DNA from: Paenibacillus rigui
GTDB lineage: Bacteria > Bacillota > Bacilli > Paenibacillales > NBRC-103111
Length of the DNA: 64,000 nucleotides
Direction: 5' to 3'
Assembly (NCBI RefSeq): GCF_002234615.1
Contig: NZ_NMQW01000005.1
Span: 1-64,000, forward strand
Each line of letters starts with the position of its first letter. Positions within the stretch are counted from its first letter, which is position 1. The notes beneath the pieces are model-generated. The model saw nothing but the letters and a program-made list of their open reading frames with translations, was not told where the DNA came from and did no database searches. The translations under genes and the position numbers were made by a program. This document shows positions 1 through 7,705 of the stretch, one piece after another.

Positions 1-386
1 CAAGTATCACCCTCTTTTTTGCTCGGCCGCGTCAGATGGTTAAAAGAGACAGTCTCCATTCATGTAAAGAGAACCGCCATCTTTACCTTCCAAGAATCAA
101 GAATCTCCCTGAAAATGCAGACCGCCAAACGGCGTGTCTGCTGTTTCTTATTCAAATGATTTTTCTCTTGATTCTTGTTTATTGAGTATTGTTAATGATT
201 CTTATTAGTGGGACTGCCGGTCTGTTTACGATAGACTTCGTGTCCTCATTGCAGACTATCCGTCCACGATAACCGACAATCTGTCAACATCGCAGACAAT
301 TTGTCTACAAGGGCTACTTGACCGCCCTAAACAGACTGTCTGACGGTTGTTAGGACACAAAGTCGTTTGAAATAACAGACCGGGCG
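1..386. other. Non-coding region with inverted-repeat array
   Basis: No gene is recognised here. The right half holds the regularly spaced 11-bp dyads described in the next entry. A separate dyad, GAGACAGTCTC, lies near 45-55. This stretch is immediately downstream of the stop of the helix-turn-helix gene at 387-1001. Confidence 0.5.
212..344. repeat. Array of GAC-N5-GTC dyads, about 20-bp period
   Basis: Six 11-bp inverted repeats of the form GAC-N5-GTC, or close to it, start at 212, 234, 254, 275, 295 and 334. A degenerate unit sits at about 313-315. Successive starts are 19-22 bp apart, about two helical turns. Examples are GACTGCCGGTC, GACAATCTGTC and GACAATTTGTC; the last unit reads GACTGTCTGAC. 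Regular phasing on one DNA face is typical of iterons or cooperative operators. The likely binder is the helix-turn-helix protein encoded immediately to the right, but that is inference. Confidence 0.6.
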
Positions 387-1001
387 TTAATTCCTGTTGA
401 CATCGGGAGGAAATCGCTTCGCTAATTCTGATTTTATGAATTGAGCGTAGCTCTCCAGTATCTCCTTTTCTGCGAACTTATCCATAGGAAAACGACGTTC
501 ATGAAGTCGTTGCAGTTGGGCCGTAAATGCTTGGAACTCGTCACCCTTTACAATCCCTTGTACCCACAACGTCAACTCTCGCTCATTGACTTGCTTCCGC
601 ACACTGCCAATTAACTCATGTGTCTTCTCGCTCATCAGCAAATACGGGTGGCAGTGAAGATAATTCGGCAGATAATACGTATTGTTCTTTCTGTCTTGGC
701 TGACTAGAATCATCTTCTTGTCAGCAAGTTCCTTGATATGCCGCTCTATCGACTTGGAACTACATCCGACATCACGGGCAATCATTTCGATGGTGGGGTA
801 GCACAACGTCTTATCGCTCATATAAGCAATTAAGTCCATCAGAATCAGCTTCTCGTAAGTAGTCAAGCCAATGCACCGTAGAATCTTTAAGGGGACTTTG
901 ATATAGCCGTTGTGATGGGATGTGAATTGATTCACCCGACTTACTTCATCCATGTACGTATTGGCGGCTTGATTGTTCTTTTTCAACCATAGGTCTTTCA
1001 T
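387..1001 (-). CDS. Winged-helix DNA-binding protein, replication-initiator-like (module A)
   Basis: A 204-residue protein with a winged-helix region at about residues 40-110. This includes a helix-turn-helix with CSSKSIERHIKEL as probable recognition helix, followed by a wing (KNNTYYLPN). The C-terminal half is helical and charged. It starts at an ATG 8 nt after AGGAGGG. It is a distant paralogue of the protein at 6397-7137: both share the layout of conserved VP-region, helix-turn-helix, then a LNPYIVLSE / LHCHPYLLMSE-like motif. Both genes are also followed by inverted-repeat arrays. Proteins with this layout often annotate as helix-turn-helix or plasmid replication-type proteins. A role in controlling or mobilising the neighbouring Rhs cassette is only inference. 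Confidence 0.6.
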   Translation of the reverse strand: MKDLWLKKNNQAANTYMDEVSRVNQFTSHHNGYIKVPLKILRCIGLTTYEKLILMDLIAYMSDKTLCYPTIEMIARDVGCSSKSIERHIKELADKKMILVSQDRKNNTYYLPNYLHCHPYLLMSEKTHELIGSVRKQVNERELTLWVQGIVKGDEFQAFTAQLQRLHERRFPMDKFAEKEILESYAQFIKSELAKRFPPDVNRN

Positions 1002-1487
1002 TTTCGTTGCCCTCCTATTGAGTGTTCCGCCCTGCGGCGGCTATAAAGTCAGGAAAGCGGCTAGCCTTATACGTCACCTTACCTTGTTCTATGTAAACTG
1101 CTCGTCAGCAGGATTCATTCTTACGCAGTATCAATCGCTTTTAAGGTCATTTCAGTTGCAGACAGAATCAAAATCCTTTAAGTTGTCACCCCTACTATGA
1201 ATTGTCGTGCTAACCATCCTAGAAGATGCGACTTATGACCTTTTCATCCTCAATATCGAGACAGGGTATTATTCAGTTGTGGCTAAATTCAGAAAAAACG
1301 CAAGAAAGCGAAGATAACTAAAAACAGGTCAATCATGGTGGTATCTAACCATAATCAACCTGTTTCATGTAACGATGTAGCGTTATTGGGGTAACAAATT
1401 CAAGCTTTTTGTGCGCACACTAGAATATAAGAATTTCTTGTACTTGTCTTATGAGGGTTATACTTAATTGGATTTAGCCGCCCGATT

Positions 1488-1529
1488 CATTCGGCACTGG
1501 GTGGGGGCTTTCGAGAAGCCGCCGCGGCG
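1488..1529. repeat. Cassette-border repeat, copy A
   Basis: A 42-bp block beginning CATTCGGCACTGG and ending AAGCCGCCGCGGCG. It matches 7607-7648 at about 35 of 42 positions. In both places it lies just beyond the terminator of a putative immunity gene, so it marks the distal border of each Rhs tip-immunity cassette. No function is known to me. Confidence 0.6.
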
Positions 1530-1574
1530 CAAATATTGAGCGATTTTCTTGTTGGCTTTAGCGCGGCGGCAATG

Positions 1575-1617
1575 AAAAAGAAAAAACCACAACACGAGAG
1601 TTAGTCGCATTGTGGTT
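1575..1617 (-). terminator. Rho-independent terminator after module A immunity gene
   Basis: On the minus strand an AACCACAA / TTGTGGTT stem (1585-1617) closes a 17-nt loop and is followed by a T-rich run (A-rich at 1575-1586 on the plus strand). It sits 16 bp after the stop of the immunity gene. An almost identical hairpin follows the module B immunity gene. Confidence 0.75.
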
Positions 1618-1632
1618 AGTAAAAACATCTTG

Positions 1633-2259
1633 CTAAATGAACTCTTTATCACTAAGACTAAATTTTGGACACCAATGAAATGCACTTAAATTCGGTATTG
1701 CTTTCTTAAATTCATCTTCTCTTTCAAACCACGGTAATAATCTTTTCCTTGGAATTACTTCTCTTAAACAATACCAACCGTGCCTTAAATCCTCTCCCCC
1801 AGTGGACATAAAATCTCCATTCTCACAAAATGCACAGATATTAAAGTCCACATTCATTTTATTCTTTAGCTTTTGTAATGCAATTGAAAAGTCTTCAGTA
1901 GAATCAACGGAATACATATTACCATCAAATAAACACCGTAATTCAAATTTCAAAACTTTATCATCAACCGAAGAAAGGTATGTTAATGAAACAAACTCAG
2001 TAATATCAACAAGTTGATTTCCCTTTCCTGAGGTTACAGCAACTCTATTTTGGTGTTTCATTTTGTAACCTTCTGGAAGTTGACTCAATATTGTCGCTAA
2101 TGATTCTAAATAATTACTCTCTTGACATTCATAAGACAGAGTACCTGATGTTAATGATAAATAAACAGTACTATCGTTCCTAAAATTTACAAATAGCTTT
2201 GAACCTACTACTGTATTATTACTATCCAATAATTCAATAAAAGAAAGGTGTTCGCTCAT
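1633..2259 (-). CDS. Putative immunity protein for orphan Rhs tip
   Basis: A 208-residue soluble acidic protein without signal peptide or membrane segment. I do not recognise the family. Visible features are a Cys-x2-Cys pair (CAFCENGD), a GGEDLRHGWYCLRE motif and a further Cys near the C-terminus, which could bind metal. It starts at an ATG 5 nt after AGGAGG and lies 18 bp downstream of the orphan Rhs C-terminal fragment, followed by a terminator. A small cytosolic protein directly after an Rhs tip is the classical position of the cognate immunity protein, so the assignment rests on position only. Low GC compared with the rest of the window suggests transfer. Confidence 0.55.
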   Translation of the reverse strand: MSEHLSFIELLDSNNTVVGSKLFVNFRNDSTVYLSLTSGTLSYECQESNYLESLATILSQLPEGYKMKHQNRVAVTSGKGNQLVDITEFVSLTYLSSVDDKVLKFELRCLFDGNMYSVDSTEDFSIALQKLKNKMNVDFNICAFCENGDFMSTGGEDLRHGWYCLREVIPRKRLLPWFEREDEFKKAIPNLSAFHWCPKFSLSDKEFI

Positions 2260-2277
2260 TCTTTCCTCCTACGGTTC

Positions 2278-3061
2278 TTATTTTGGTCCTTTTATTGAAA
2301 TTGACTTCAAAATAGTTGTCAAGTAGTAAGGGTTAGCCTCAGCATCTACCCTAGATGCTATCCAAGCTGTTTGATGAGCAGGGTTTGTTGCAACTACACT
2401 TACATGACCCGTAGACGAATTATCAATATATGCCTTCAATACTCCAGTTGCATTAACCGCTTCTAGTGTAGTGAATGTATATTTAGTGGTTTTTGGAGCA
2501 GTGAAATAAGACAATCCTGTTGTATCTACGGGTCTAGGTGTTAAGTTAGTATTTGTTCCCGAACCATCTCGGAAAATAAACGATTGAGAGTTGTTATTAG
2601 CTGTGTTATCTAAACTATCACTTATTTTTTCTGACAATACAAGACCAAGCCCTAAAGTACCCGGCCCTGCGGTCCTTGGCATAGTACCAGTCCTAGGAAC
2701 GGCAACAGTTGTTCCTGCAACCCCACCAATAAACATTGGCATTTGGCTTTGGTCAATATTATTAGCAATACCCTCTCCAAATGAAGTCCAGTAACCTGTT
2801 CTTGCACTTTCTGCTTGTTGTTCTGCGAACCTCTTCATCGAGTCATTATCTTCATATTCGCCGTTGTTTGCTTTATCCCATACACCCGACCAAAAGAAAA
2901 TATTACTCCAAGCGCTTGAATCAGTAGGAATATACTCATCCCCATCTTTCCAATGTCCCGTTGGATCAGTATAACCCAGTGGATTATTCTCCACATACGT
3001 ATAAAGATTCAAACTCAGCGGATTCGTAATATCCCCTTCATACGTATCCTAGTTAATAAAC
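2278..3061 (-). pseudogene. Orphan Rhs C-terminal toxin fragment
   Basis: The readable part (stop at 2278; possible internal ATG at 3012) encodes 244 residues. It begins with the Rhs core end NLYTYVENNPLGYTDPTGH and continues into a unique tip with a Gly/Pro-rich hydrophobic stretch and a C-terminal domain containing STGHVSVVATNP and TAWIASR motifs. DNA at about 3002-3061 matches the intact rhs gene at about 8942-9001 with few differences, so this is a displaced tip. In the shared core a Lys codon of the intact copy (FINKDTYEG) is TAG here (3049-3051). All upstream core sequence is missing, replaced by the IS110 element. The tip could only be expressed from the internal ATG or after recombination with an intact core. 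The toxin activity is not recognisable by eye. Confidence 0.75.
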
Positions 3062-3079
3062 CGTACTATGGGCGATAAA

Positions 3080-3115
3080 ATGGGCGGAGACTGTTTTTGT
3101 ACAATCGCCGCCCGA
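3080..3115 (-). terminator. Hairpin after IS110 transposase
   Basis: A GGGCGG / CCGCCC inverted repeat with an AT-rich loop lies just beyond the transposase stop. On the minus strand it is followed by ATTTTAT. It probably ends transposase transcription or lies in the element's right end. Confidence 0.45.
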
Positions 3116-3128
3116 CTCTATGATTATA

Positions 3129-4364
3129 TCATGCCGCTTCATGACTGGATACTGTTGGAATAACGTATGCCTTCTTCGTTTTCATCAGGAAGTAAATGAC
3201 GTTGACCAGTTTCCGCATGATGCACACTATCGCTTGTTGCTTGGTCTTTCCTGCCACCATCTTCTGCTCATAGTAAGCATGGTAGTAGGGATTGCGTGGC
3301 TCTTTCTTCGTCCTTGTAACGGCAATCTGACGAATGGCAAGGGCTTTGATGATGTCATGAAGTTCTCTGTTGCCTTGCTTGCTCTTGTAGTTTCGATGCT
3401 TATTGCCCGAACCTACGGCTATAGGAGCGATTCCGGCAAACCGAGCCAACTTGTCAGGAGTAGCGAAGCGGTGTATATCTCCAATCTCTGCTACCAGTTC
3501 AGCCGCCGTAACCACTTCAATACCTGTCATAGTTTCCAGTTGGAAGCCCAGTTGTTTCATCAGTCCTTCGATTTCCCTTTCAATACGGCTCAATTCACGC
3601 TCGTAGAAGCGAATATTTCGGACAAGACTTATCACGATAAAATCTCTCTCGTCTTGGAAATCTCGGCTCGTATCGCCATCCTCGGCTATTAGCGTTAGTA
3701 TCTGCTCAGCCTTCTTGGTCGATAAAGCATAGTTGCTCAGCTTGCGGAGATACGTTGCCAGTTCCTCGACCTCCACGCCTGACAATCGAGCAGGAGACGG
3801 ATACTTATGCCAAAAAGCTAATGCTGTCTTACCGTCAACCTCGGAGAAGAACTTCTTGTAGCTTGGATAATGGTAGCCCAACTGCTGATGAAGCCGCTTG
3901 ACCATCCCTGACAGGCTTCTAGCTTGCCATTTGCGCTGTGTCACAAGCTGACCAATCGCCCAATACAGGTCAATCGGCTTTGCATCCGGCAGATTGTAAA
4001 GTTCATCCCGTAGCACCTTCGCTACACATTCCGCATCCCACGAGTCGGATTTCTGTATCGTGACGTGACTCTTACGTCTGTTATTCGCCAGTTTTGCATT
4101 GACTTCCTTTACCCAACAACCTTTCTCGGTCAGGTAAACGGCTAATGCTCTGCCGAAGCCGCCCACGTCCTCTAAGCCGTAAACGACTGAAATGCCCTTT
4201 TTGGTATACTTCTTGACTTCCTTCTCAAGCTGTGGAAATGCTGTCGGCTTGTTGTCAAACTTGATTTCGCCTAGCTTTTGACTCCAACAGTCGATGATGA
4301 CCGCTGTATGATGCTGTTTGTGAAGGTCTACCCCCACGTAAATTAATTTATCCGGCTGTTTCAT
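3129..4364 (-). CDS. IS110-family transposase
   Basis: A 411-residue DEDD-type (RuvC-like) recombinase. The N-terminal DEDD_Tnp domain begins YVGVDLHKQHHTAVII, with the first catalytic Asp in VDLH, then GLEDVGG and SDSWDAECVAKVL. The C-terminal Transposase_20 region has the helix-hairpin-like MTGIEVVTAAELVAEIGD, then FAGIAPIAVGSGNKHRNY with the conserved Ser needed for strand exchange in this family. Length is normal, so it looks intact. IS110 elements move through a circular form guided by a bridge RNA encoded in a non-coding end; a candidate lies upstream at 4400-4582. The element sits exactly where homology between the orphan tip and the intact rhs core stops. Confidence 0.93.
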   Translation of the reverse strand: MKQPDKLIYVGVDLHKQHHTAVIIDCWSQKLGEIKFDNKPTAFPQLEKEVKKYTKKGISVVYGLEDVGGFGRALAVYLTEKGCWVKEVNAKLANNRRKSHVTIQKSDSWDAECVAKVLRDELYNLPDAKPIDLYWAIGQLVTQRKWQARSLSGMVKRLHQQLGYHYPSYKKFFSEVDGKTALAFWHKYPSPARLSGVEVEELATYLRKLSNYALSTKKAEQILTLIAEDGDTSRDFQDERDFIVISLVRNIRFYERELSRIEREIEGLMKQLGFQLETMTGIEVVTAAELVAEIGDIHRFATPDKLARFAGIAPIAVGSGNKHRNYKSKQGNRELHDIIKALAIRQIAVTRTKKEPRNPYYHAYYEQKMVAGKTKQQAIVCIMRKLVNVIYFLMKTKKAYVIPTVSSHEAA

Positions 4365-4399
4365 GCTTCCTTCACTCCTTGTTGTCGTTAGAATTGAAT

Positions 4400-4582
4400 G
4401 GTTACTGATGGGTTAGAACTGCATCCTGACTGCAAGTGGACAAGCCACAATGACACGTAAGCAAACCTCTAACCCATGAGTAACCACCCAATACGGATGG
4501 TTTGAAACGTTGACCGAAAAATGAGCCTGCATCCTCAGTTCGAGCGGACGAGCCGCAAAGACACGTTAGCAAAATCTCATTT
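4400..4582 (-). ncRNA. Candidate IS110 bridge RNA: two-unit structured repeat
   Basis: Two 45-bp units (4421-4465 and 4529-4573) match at 36 of 45 positions. Each is closed by its own stem. Unit 1 is flanked by an 18-bp inverted repeat with one mismatch (4400-4417 with 4468-4485). Unit 2 is flanked by AAATGAG / CTCATTT (4519-4525 with 4576-4582). Read on the minus strand, each core has a small hairpin whose bases covary: GTGG-CTTGT-CCAC in one and GCGG-CTCGT-CCGC in the other. The span of 183 nt upstream of the transposase is close to the size of known IS110 bridge RNAs (about 177 nt for IS621), which have two loops, one for target and one for donor. Assignment to that class is inference. Alternatives are recombinase binding sites or an unrelated RNA. 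Confidence 0.5.
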
Positions 4583-4601
4583 CCATCAAGTCCCGGCAGG
4601 A

Positions 4602-4847
4602 TTATCGCTTGTACTTACTTGCTTCTATGGCTTGCTCAAGGTTGACATGGAGCAATTCCGTTCTAAAATCCAGTTCCATTCGATGAATAAAGGTTATGAT
4701 ATCCTCAACCGTTAGTAAGTGCATCGAAGTACCATGTTGACGAACCGTATTCATAATGGTAAAGAGAACTTCTTCACAGGTTTGAATTTGTTGCATGAAC
4801 GTCATTTCCTCGTTGAGTAAAGCCTTTTGCTTGGCTATATCCTCCAT
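4602..4847 (-). CDS. Small helical protein downstream of serine recombinase
   Basis: An 81-residue, largely helical charged protein of unknown family. Its start lies 16 bp after the recombinase stop, with a GAGGGGGCGG ribosome site, so the two genes are probably co-transcribed. A small protein coupled to a serine recombinase could be an accessory or directionality factor, but no motif shows this. Confidence 0.5.
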   Translation of the reverse strand: MEDIAKQKALLNEEMTFMQQIQTCEEVLFTIMNTVRQHGTSMHLLTVEDIITFIHRMELDFRTELLHVNLEQAIEASKYKR

Positions 4848-4863
4848 GTTGCCGCCCCCTCGA

Positions 4864-5640
4864 TTAAATTATCGCTTGGTGCAGACCATCGGCTTTAATG
4901 TCGCCATAGAGGTACAGACCTTGATAAAATTCCTTGCGGTCAAGGATTCGCTTGACCTGTACTTTCGTAAACTTCTTGCCTTGAGCCGTAGTAAAGCGGT
5001 CATAGTTCATCTGATACGCCAACTGTGACAATGACCAGTCGGGGAATAGTTCCTTTAATTCAAATACTCGCTGTACTGCTGATGCTTCATCGGGATTAAT
5101 TTCAATTGCTTTCTGACCTTTCTTGGCTTTGTAACCGAACGCCGCCCGACCTCCGGCATAGCCGCCTTGTTGGGCTTTCTTGTTGCGTCCTCGGCTTAGC
5201 TTCATGGAGATTTCAAGTCGTTGGTAAGCATCAAGCAGTTCCATCAGTCCGTTAATCAGGAAGTCGCTTGGGTCTTTCTTATAGATACTGTATGTCGGCT
5301 GTTCGATGCTTTTCACATCCACGCCATGCTTCTTGAACTCCCGATGCACAAGCACCTTTACGATGTCAGACCGCCATAAACGGCTTGTATTGAGTACGAC
5401 AACTGCATCAATGGTATGAGCAGACAGGGCGGCTAACATGTTCTGAAAGCCAATTCTGTCAACCTCTAGGGCTTCTTCGTCTACCTTAGCCCCACTGATA
5501 CCTTCGTCCGTATAAACGTGTATCAGATTCCATCCTTGCTCTTCACAATAAGAGCGGATTTCATCCTGCTGATAAACCAAACTGTAGCCATCCTTGGCTT
5601 GTCCGCTTGTCGAAACTCTTACATAACCGATGACATTCAT
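4864..5640 (-). CDS. Short serine recombinase (resolvase/invertase with recombinase domain)
   Basis: A 258-residue site-specific recombinase. The N-terminal resolvase domain (about 1-145) shows YVRVSTSGQ with the catalytic Ser, YTDEGISG, and NTSRLWRS with active-site Arg. A PF07508-type recombinase domain follows (about 160-255: GRAAFGYKAKKG, VQRVFELKELFPDWSLSQLA, ILDRKEFYQGLY). Large serine recombinases normally continue for 200-300 residues with a zinc ribbon and coiled coil; this one stops right after the recombinase domain, so it is naturally minimal or truncated. It is transcribed divergently from an XRE repressor across a 150-bp region with repeated operators. It may have mobilised part of the island. 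Confidence 0.85.
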   Translation of the reverse strand: MNVIGYVRVSTSGQAKDGYSLVYQQDEIRSYCEEQGWNLIHVYTDEGISGAKVDEEALEVDRIGFQNMLAALSAHTIDAVVVLNTSRLWRSDIVKVLVHREFKKHGVDVKSIEQPTYSIYKKDPSDFLINGLMELLDAYQRLEISMKLSRGRNKKAQQGGYAGGRAAFGYKAKKGQKAIEINPDEASAVQRVFELKELFPDWSLSQLAYQMNYDRFTTAQGKKFTKVQVKRILDRKEFYQGLYLYGDIKADGLHQAII

Positions 5641-5655
5641 GCTGTTTCCTCCCCC

Positions 5656-5728
5656 ACCGTTACGATAATCTCAATTACCGTTACGCTACAACGTCACACA
5701 GCTATTATATGACGTTACAACGTCACAC
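5656..5728. promoter_or_regulatory. Divergent operator region with direct and inverted repeats
   Basis: Between the recombinase and the XRE gene are two copies of ACCGTTACG (5656-5664, 5677-5685) and two copies of TACAACGTCACAC (5687-5699, 5716-5728). The second overlaps a dyad TGACGTTACAACGTCA at 5710-5725. This is the expected place for the XRE protein to control itself and the recombinase. Confidence 0.6.
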
Positions 5729-5790
5729 GCAATGTATTTTTTCATAAGGCATGGTATAGTAGTTCATATACCGTTGGGGGAAAGTACGCT

Positions 5791-5997
5791 ATGAAAATCA
5801 AGATTAGATTACAAGAACTGTTAGACGAACGAAATATTTCTCAACGTCAACTTGCACTTATGGTCGATATGCGTCCCGGCACAATAAATGCGCTTTGTAG
5901 GGGAACAACGGATAGAATTTACATCAGCACCCTTGAGCAGATATGTAAAGCCTTGAACATACACATTCATGAGTTAATTGACATGGAAGATAAATAG
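5791..5997 (+). CDS. XRE-family small transcriptional regulator
   Basis: A 68-residue Cro/CI-type helix-turn-helix protein covering only the DNA-binding domain: RLQELLDERNISQRQLALMVDMRPGTINALCRG, then ISTLEQICKALNIHIHELI. It resembles the YozG/YdaS-size regulators found beside mobile genes. It starts at ATG after GGGGGAAAG. It is divergent from the serine recombinase and probably represses it through the repeats at 5656-5728. Confidence 0.85.
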   Translation: MKIKIRLQELLDERNISQRQLALMVDMRPGTINALCRGTTDRIYISTLEQICKALNIHIHELIDMEDK

Positions 5998-6396
5998 TAA
6001 CGCCGCCCGTTGTAACCTTACATATGGGAATACCTGTAAAACGATTCTGTGCGTTCTGAGAGCCATTGAGCGAGAAGCCCGACGAGCAAGGCGGAGCGGC
6101 GGAATCTCGTTTCAAATTCTAGTGGTAAACTATCCTACCTCCCGTAAAGAATGTTTTGAGAGAAAAACCGCCGCGCTCCGCAGGAGTGCGTGCAGTCAAG
6201 GGTATTCCTTCAAATCTTCTCTACAGGTATTGCTACAAAAGAGATTTAAGTATTTATTATATATACAGACCAAAATTTTGGGATTGAGAAGATTCTCAAT
6301 CTAGATATTTGGGACTGGGAATCCCCTCAATCCAAAATTTTTGGAGAATGAACCCTAATTATTTGGGCTAATTCTCACGCTGAATCGGGCGGCTCT
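5998..6396. other. Intergenic region with palindrome cluster
   Basis: No gene is recognised. The left part contains GC-rich material (GCCGCC motifs, AAAACCGCCGCGCTCCGCAG). The right part (6270-6380) is AT-rich and holds the palindromes listed separately. Confidence 0.45.
6270..6380. repeat. Palindrome array downstream of module B helix-turn-helix gene
   Basis: Successive dyads are CCAAAATTTTGG (6270-6281), ATTGAGAAGATTCTCAAT (6283-6300, perfect), GGGACTGGGAATCCC (6311-6325), TCCAAAATTTTTGGA (6331-6345), and a wider GAGAAT...ATTCTC pair around a CCC/GGG dyad (about 6344-6376). Centres are roughly 16-26 bp apart. The sequence differs from the array at 212-344 but the position relative to a homologous gene is the same. 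Confidence 0.55.
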
Positions 6397-7137
6397 TTAC
6401 GATGCAGTTCCGTCTAACAGCCGTGCTTGCCGCTCAATTTTTTCGCTCAATTCCGTGCATAAATCCACTACAATGCTGTGATAGTTGACCAACGACAGCA
6501 TCCCTATCTCGTTCACCGCCGCATGACGTATATCTTCCTGTATTCGTCTCACATACGGCTGATAGAAGTCCTTGTCATTTATCGTCGGCAGAACGGCTGA
6601 TACGACGGCTTCCCGAAACAAATCTTGCTTGTCGCGATAGACTTCCTTGTCTAAGTCATCCATCTGCTCTAGCACCACATCATAGTTGGACTTGGTGTAG
6701 ACGTGGCGGATGAACCCATGAAGGGCTTCTGACAGAACGATGTAAGGGTTCAGCGTCGTATTCAGGCGATAGAAGTTCCTTCGACCACGCCTTTGAACCT
6801 CAATAAAGTCCTTCTTCTGCAACTCCTTTAGCTTGGTGCAGACGGTATTCTCGCTAAGTCCAAGATGGAGAGCCATCACTTGCTGATTGATAGCAAACCA
6901 CTCCGTTATTTTCCGTTTTCGTCCTCTGTCCAACATCCCCCACGATACAAGTTCAAGCAGTACGTTAACTGCATTGCCATCCAAGAAAAAGCATCGGCGG
7001 ATTTCTTGGGGAACTTTGGCATAAAACGTGGTATTGACTGCATGGAGTTCTGTCGGTTCTTCATCCGTTTGTTCAGCACTGGCACTTCTAAACAAGCTAG
7101 ACTGGAGTTCTTCCCAATGCGTTAATTGCAAGTCCAT
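6397..7137 (-). CDS. Helix-turn-helix DNA-binding protein (module B)
   Basis: A 246-residue protein and a distant paralogue of the one at 387-1001. The N-terminal about 35 residues are acidic. A conserved YAKVPQEIRRCFFLDG region leads to a winged-helix domain (about 70-135) with LGLSENTVCTKLKELQKKDFIEV as helix-turn-helix and RRGRRNFYRLN as wing, then a helical C-terminal half. The start ATG follows GAGGGGGAAAC. The upstream region is shared with module A, and palindromes lie just beyond its stop. Family function is not known to me. Replication-initiator or cassette-regulator roles both fit the layout. Confidence 0.6.
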   Translation of the reverse strand: MDLQLTHWEELQSSLFRSASAEQTDEEPTELHAVNTTFYAKVPQEIRRCFFLDGNAVNVLLELVSWGMLDRGRKRKITEWFAINQQVMALHLGLSENTVCTKLKELQKKDFIEVQRRGRRNFYRLNTTLNPYIVLSEALHGFIRHVYTKSNYDVVLEQMDDLDKEVYRDKQDLFREAVVSAVLPTINDKDFYQPYVRRIQEDIRHAAVNEIGMLSLVNYHSIVVDLCTELSEKIERQARLLDGTAS

Positions 7138-7606
7138 TACTGTTTCCCCCTCAAATTCATGATAGAGTGGGCGGCTAGCCTTCTCATATGACCTACTCTC
7201 TATGTGAACTGGTCGTCACCAGACTGTCTTTACATAGTAACCATCGTTACAATGGTCAGTTCTGTTGCGGACAAAATGAACATTATTTTTCGCCCCACAT
7301 TATATTAAGTCGGGTTATCCTGACGAATAGTTGCGATGTCGCTCACCGTCTATATCTCGGTACGCGGTGGGGATGTTGCGAATTGTACAGATTCCGTTCA
7401 TTTTGGAAAAATCGTGATAAAGCGAAGTTAAAGAAATTACGTTCAATGATGATGGTATCTGGCAATATTAATGTGGATTTGGTCAAGTACGATTCACCAA
7501 TTAGGGGATACTCTTAGAGCATTATTGCTGTGCGTACAATGGTATTAGAGAAATTTTAGTATGGGGCTTACGAGGGTTAAGTTCATTGGAATGTGATATA
7601 GTAACT

Positions 7607-7648
7607 CATTCGGCACTGGATGGGGTCGTGTAAGAAGCCGCCGCGGCG
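7607..7648. repeat. Cassette-border repeat, copy B
   Basis: Second copy of the 42-bp block at 1488-1529 (about 35 of 42 identical). It lies just beyond the terminator of the module B immunity gene. Confidence 0.6.
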
Positions 7649-7651
7649 AAC

Positions 7652-7691
7652 AAAAAAAGAACCACAACGCGAGGGTTAGTCGTATTGTGGT
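7652..7691 (-). terminator. Rho-independent terminator after module B immunity gene
   Basis: On the minus strand ACCACAA / TTGTGGT (7661-7691) followed by a T-rich tract (plus-strand A-run 7652-7660). It is nearly identical to the hairpin at 1585-1617. Confidence 0.75.
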
Positions 7692-7705
7692 CTCTAGTAC
7701 AAAAT

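Larger units (their letters stand above)
1002..1632. other. Intergenic region, partly duplicated at 7138-7705
   Basis: No convincing gene. The DNA shares patchy similarity with 7138-7705: the block GCGGCTAGCCTT, the TCTATGTRAACTG stretch, AAAGCGAAG and TGRTGGTATCT occur in the same order. The best conserved part is a 42-bp block at 1488-1529 followed by a terminator hairpin. Confidence 0.5.
7138..7705. other. Intergenic region, duplicate of 1002-1632
   Basis: No supported gene. Short blocks recur in the same order as in module A, ending in the 42-bp border repeat and the terminator hairpin. The open frame on the plus strand at 7188-7517 has no recognisable product and no conserved counterpart in module A. 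Confidence 0.5.

Noticed and set aside
244-344. CRISPR array
   Set aside because: The repeats are 11-bp dyads at 20-bp period with no conserved 24-36 bp repeat or unique spacers, and no cas genes are present.
7188-7517. Open plus-strand frame of 109 codons upstream of module B helix-turn-helix gene
   Set aside because: No recognisable product, poor ribosome site, and the homologous DNA in module A does not keep the frame open.
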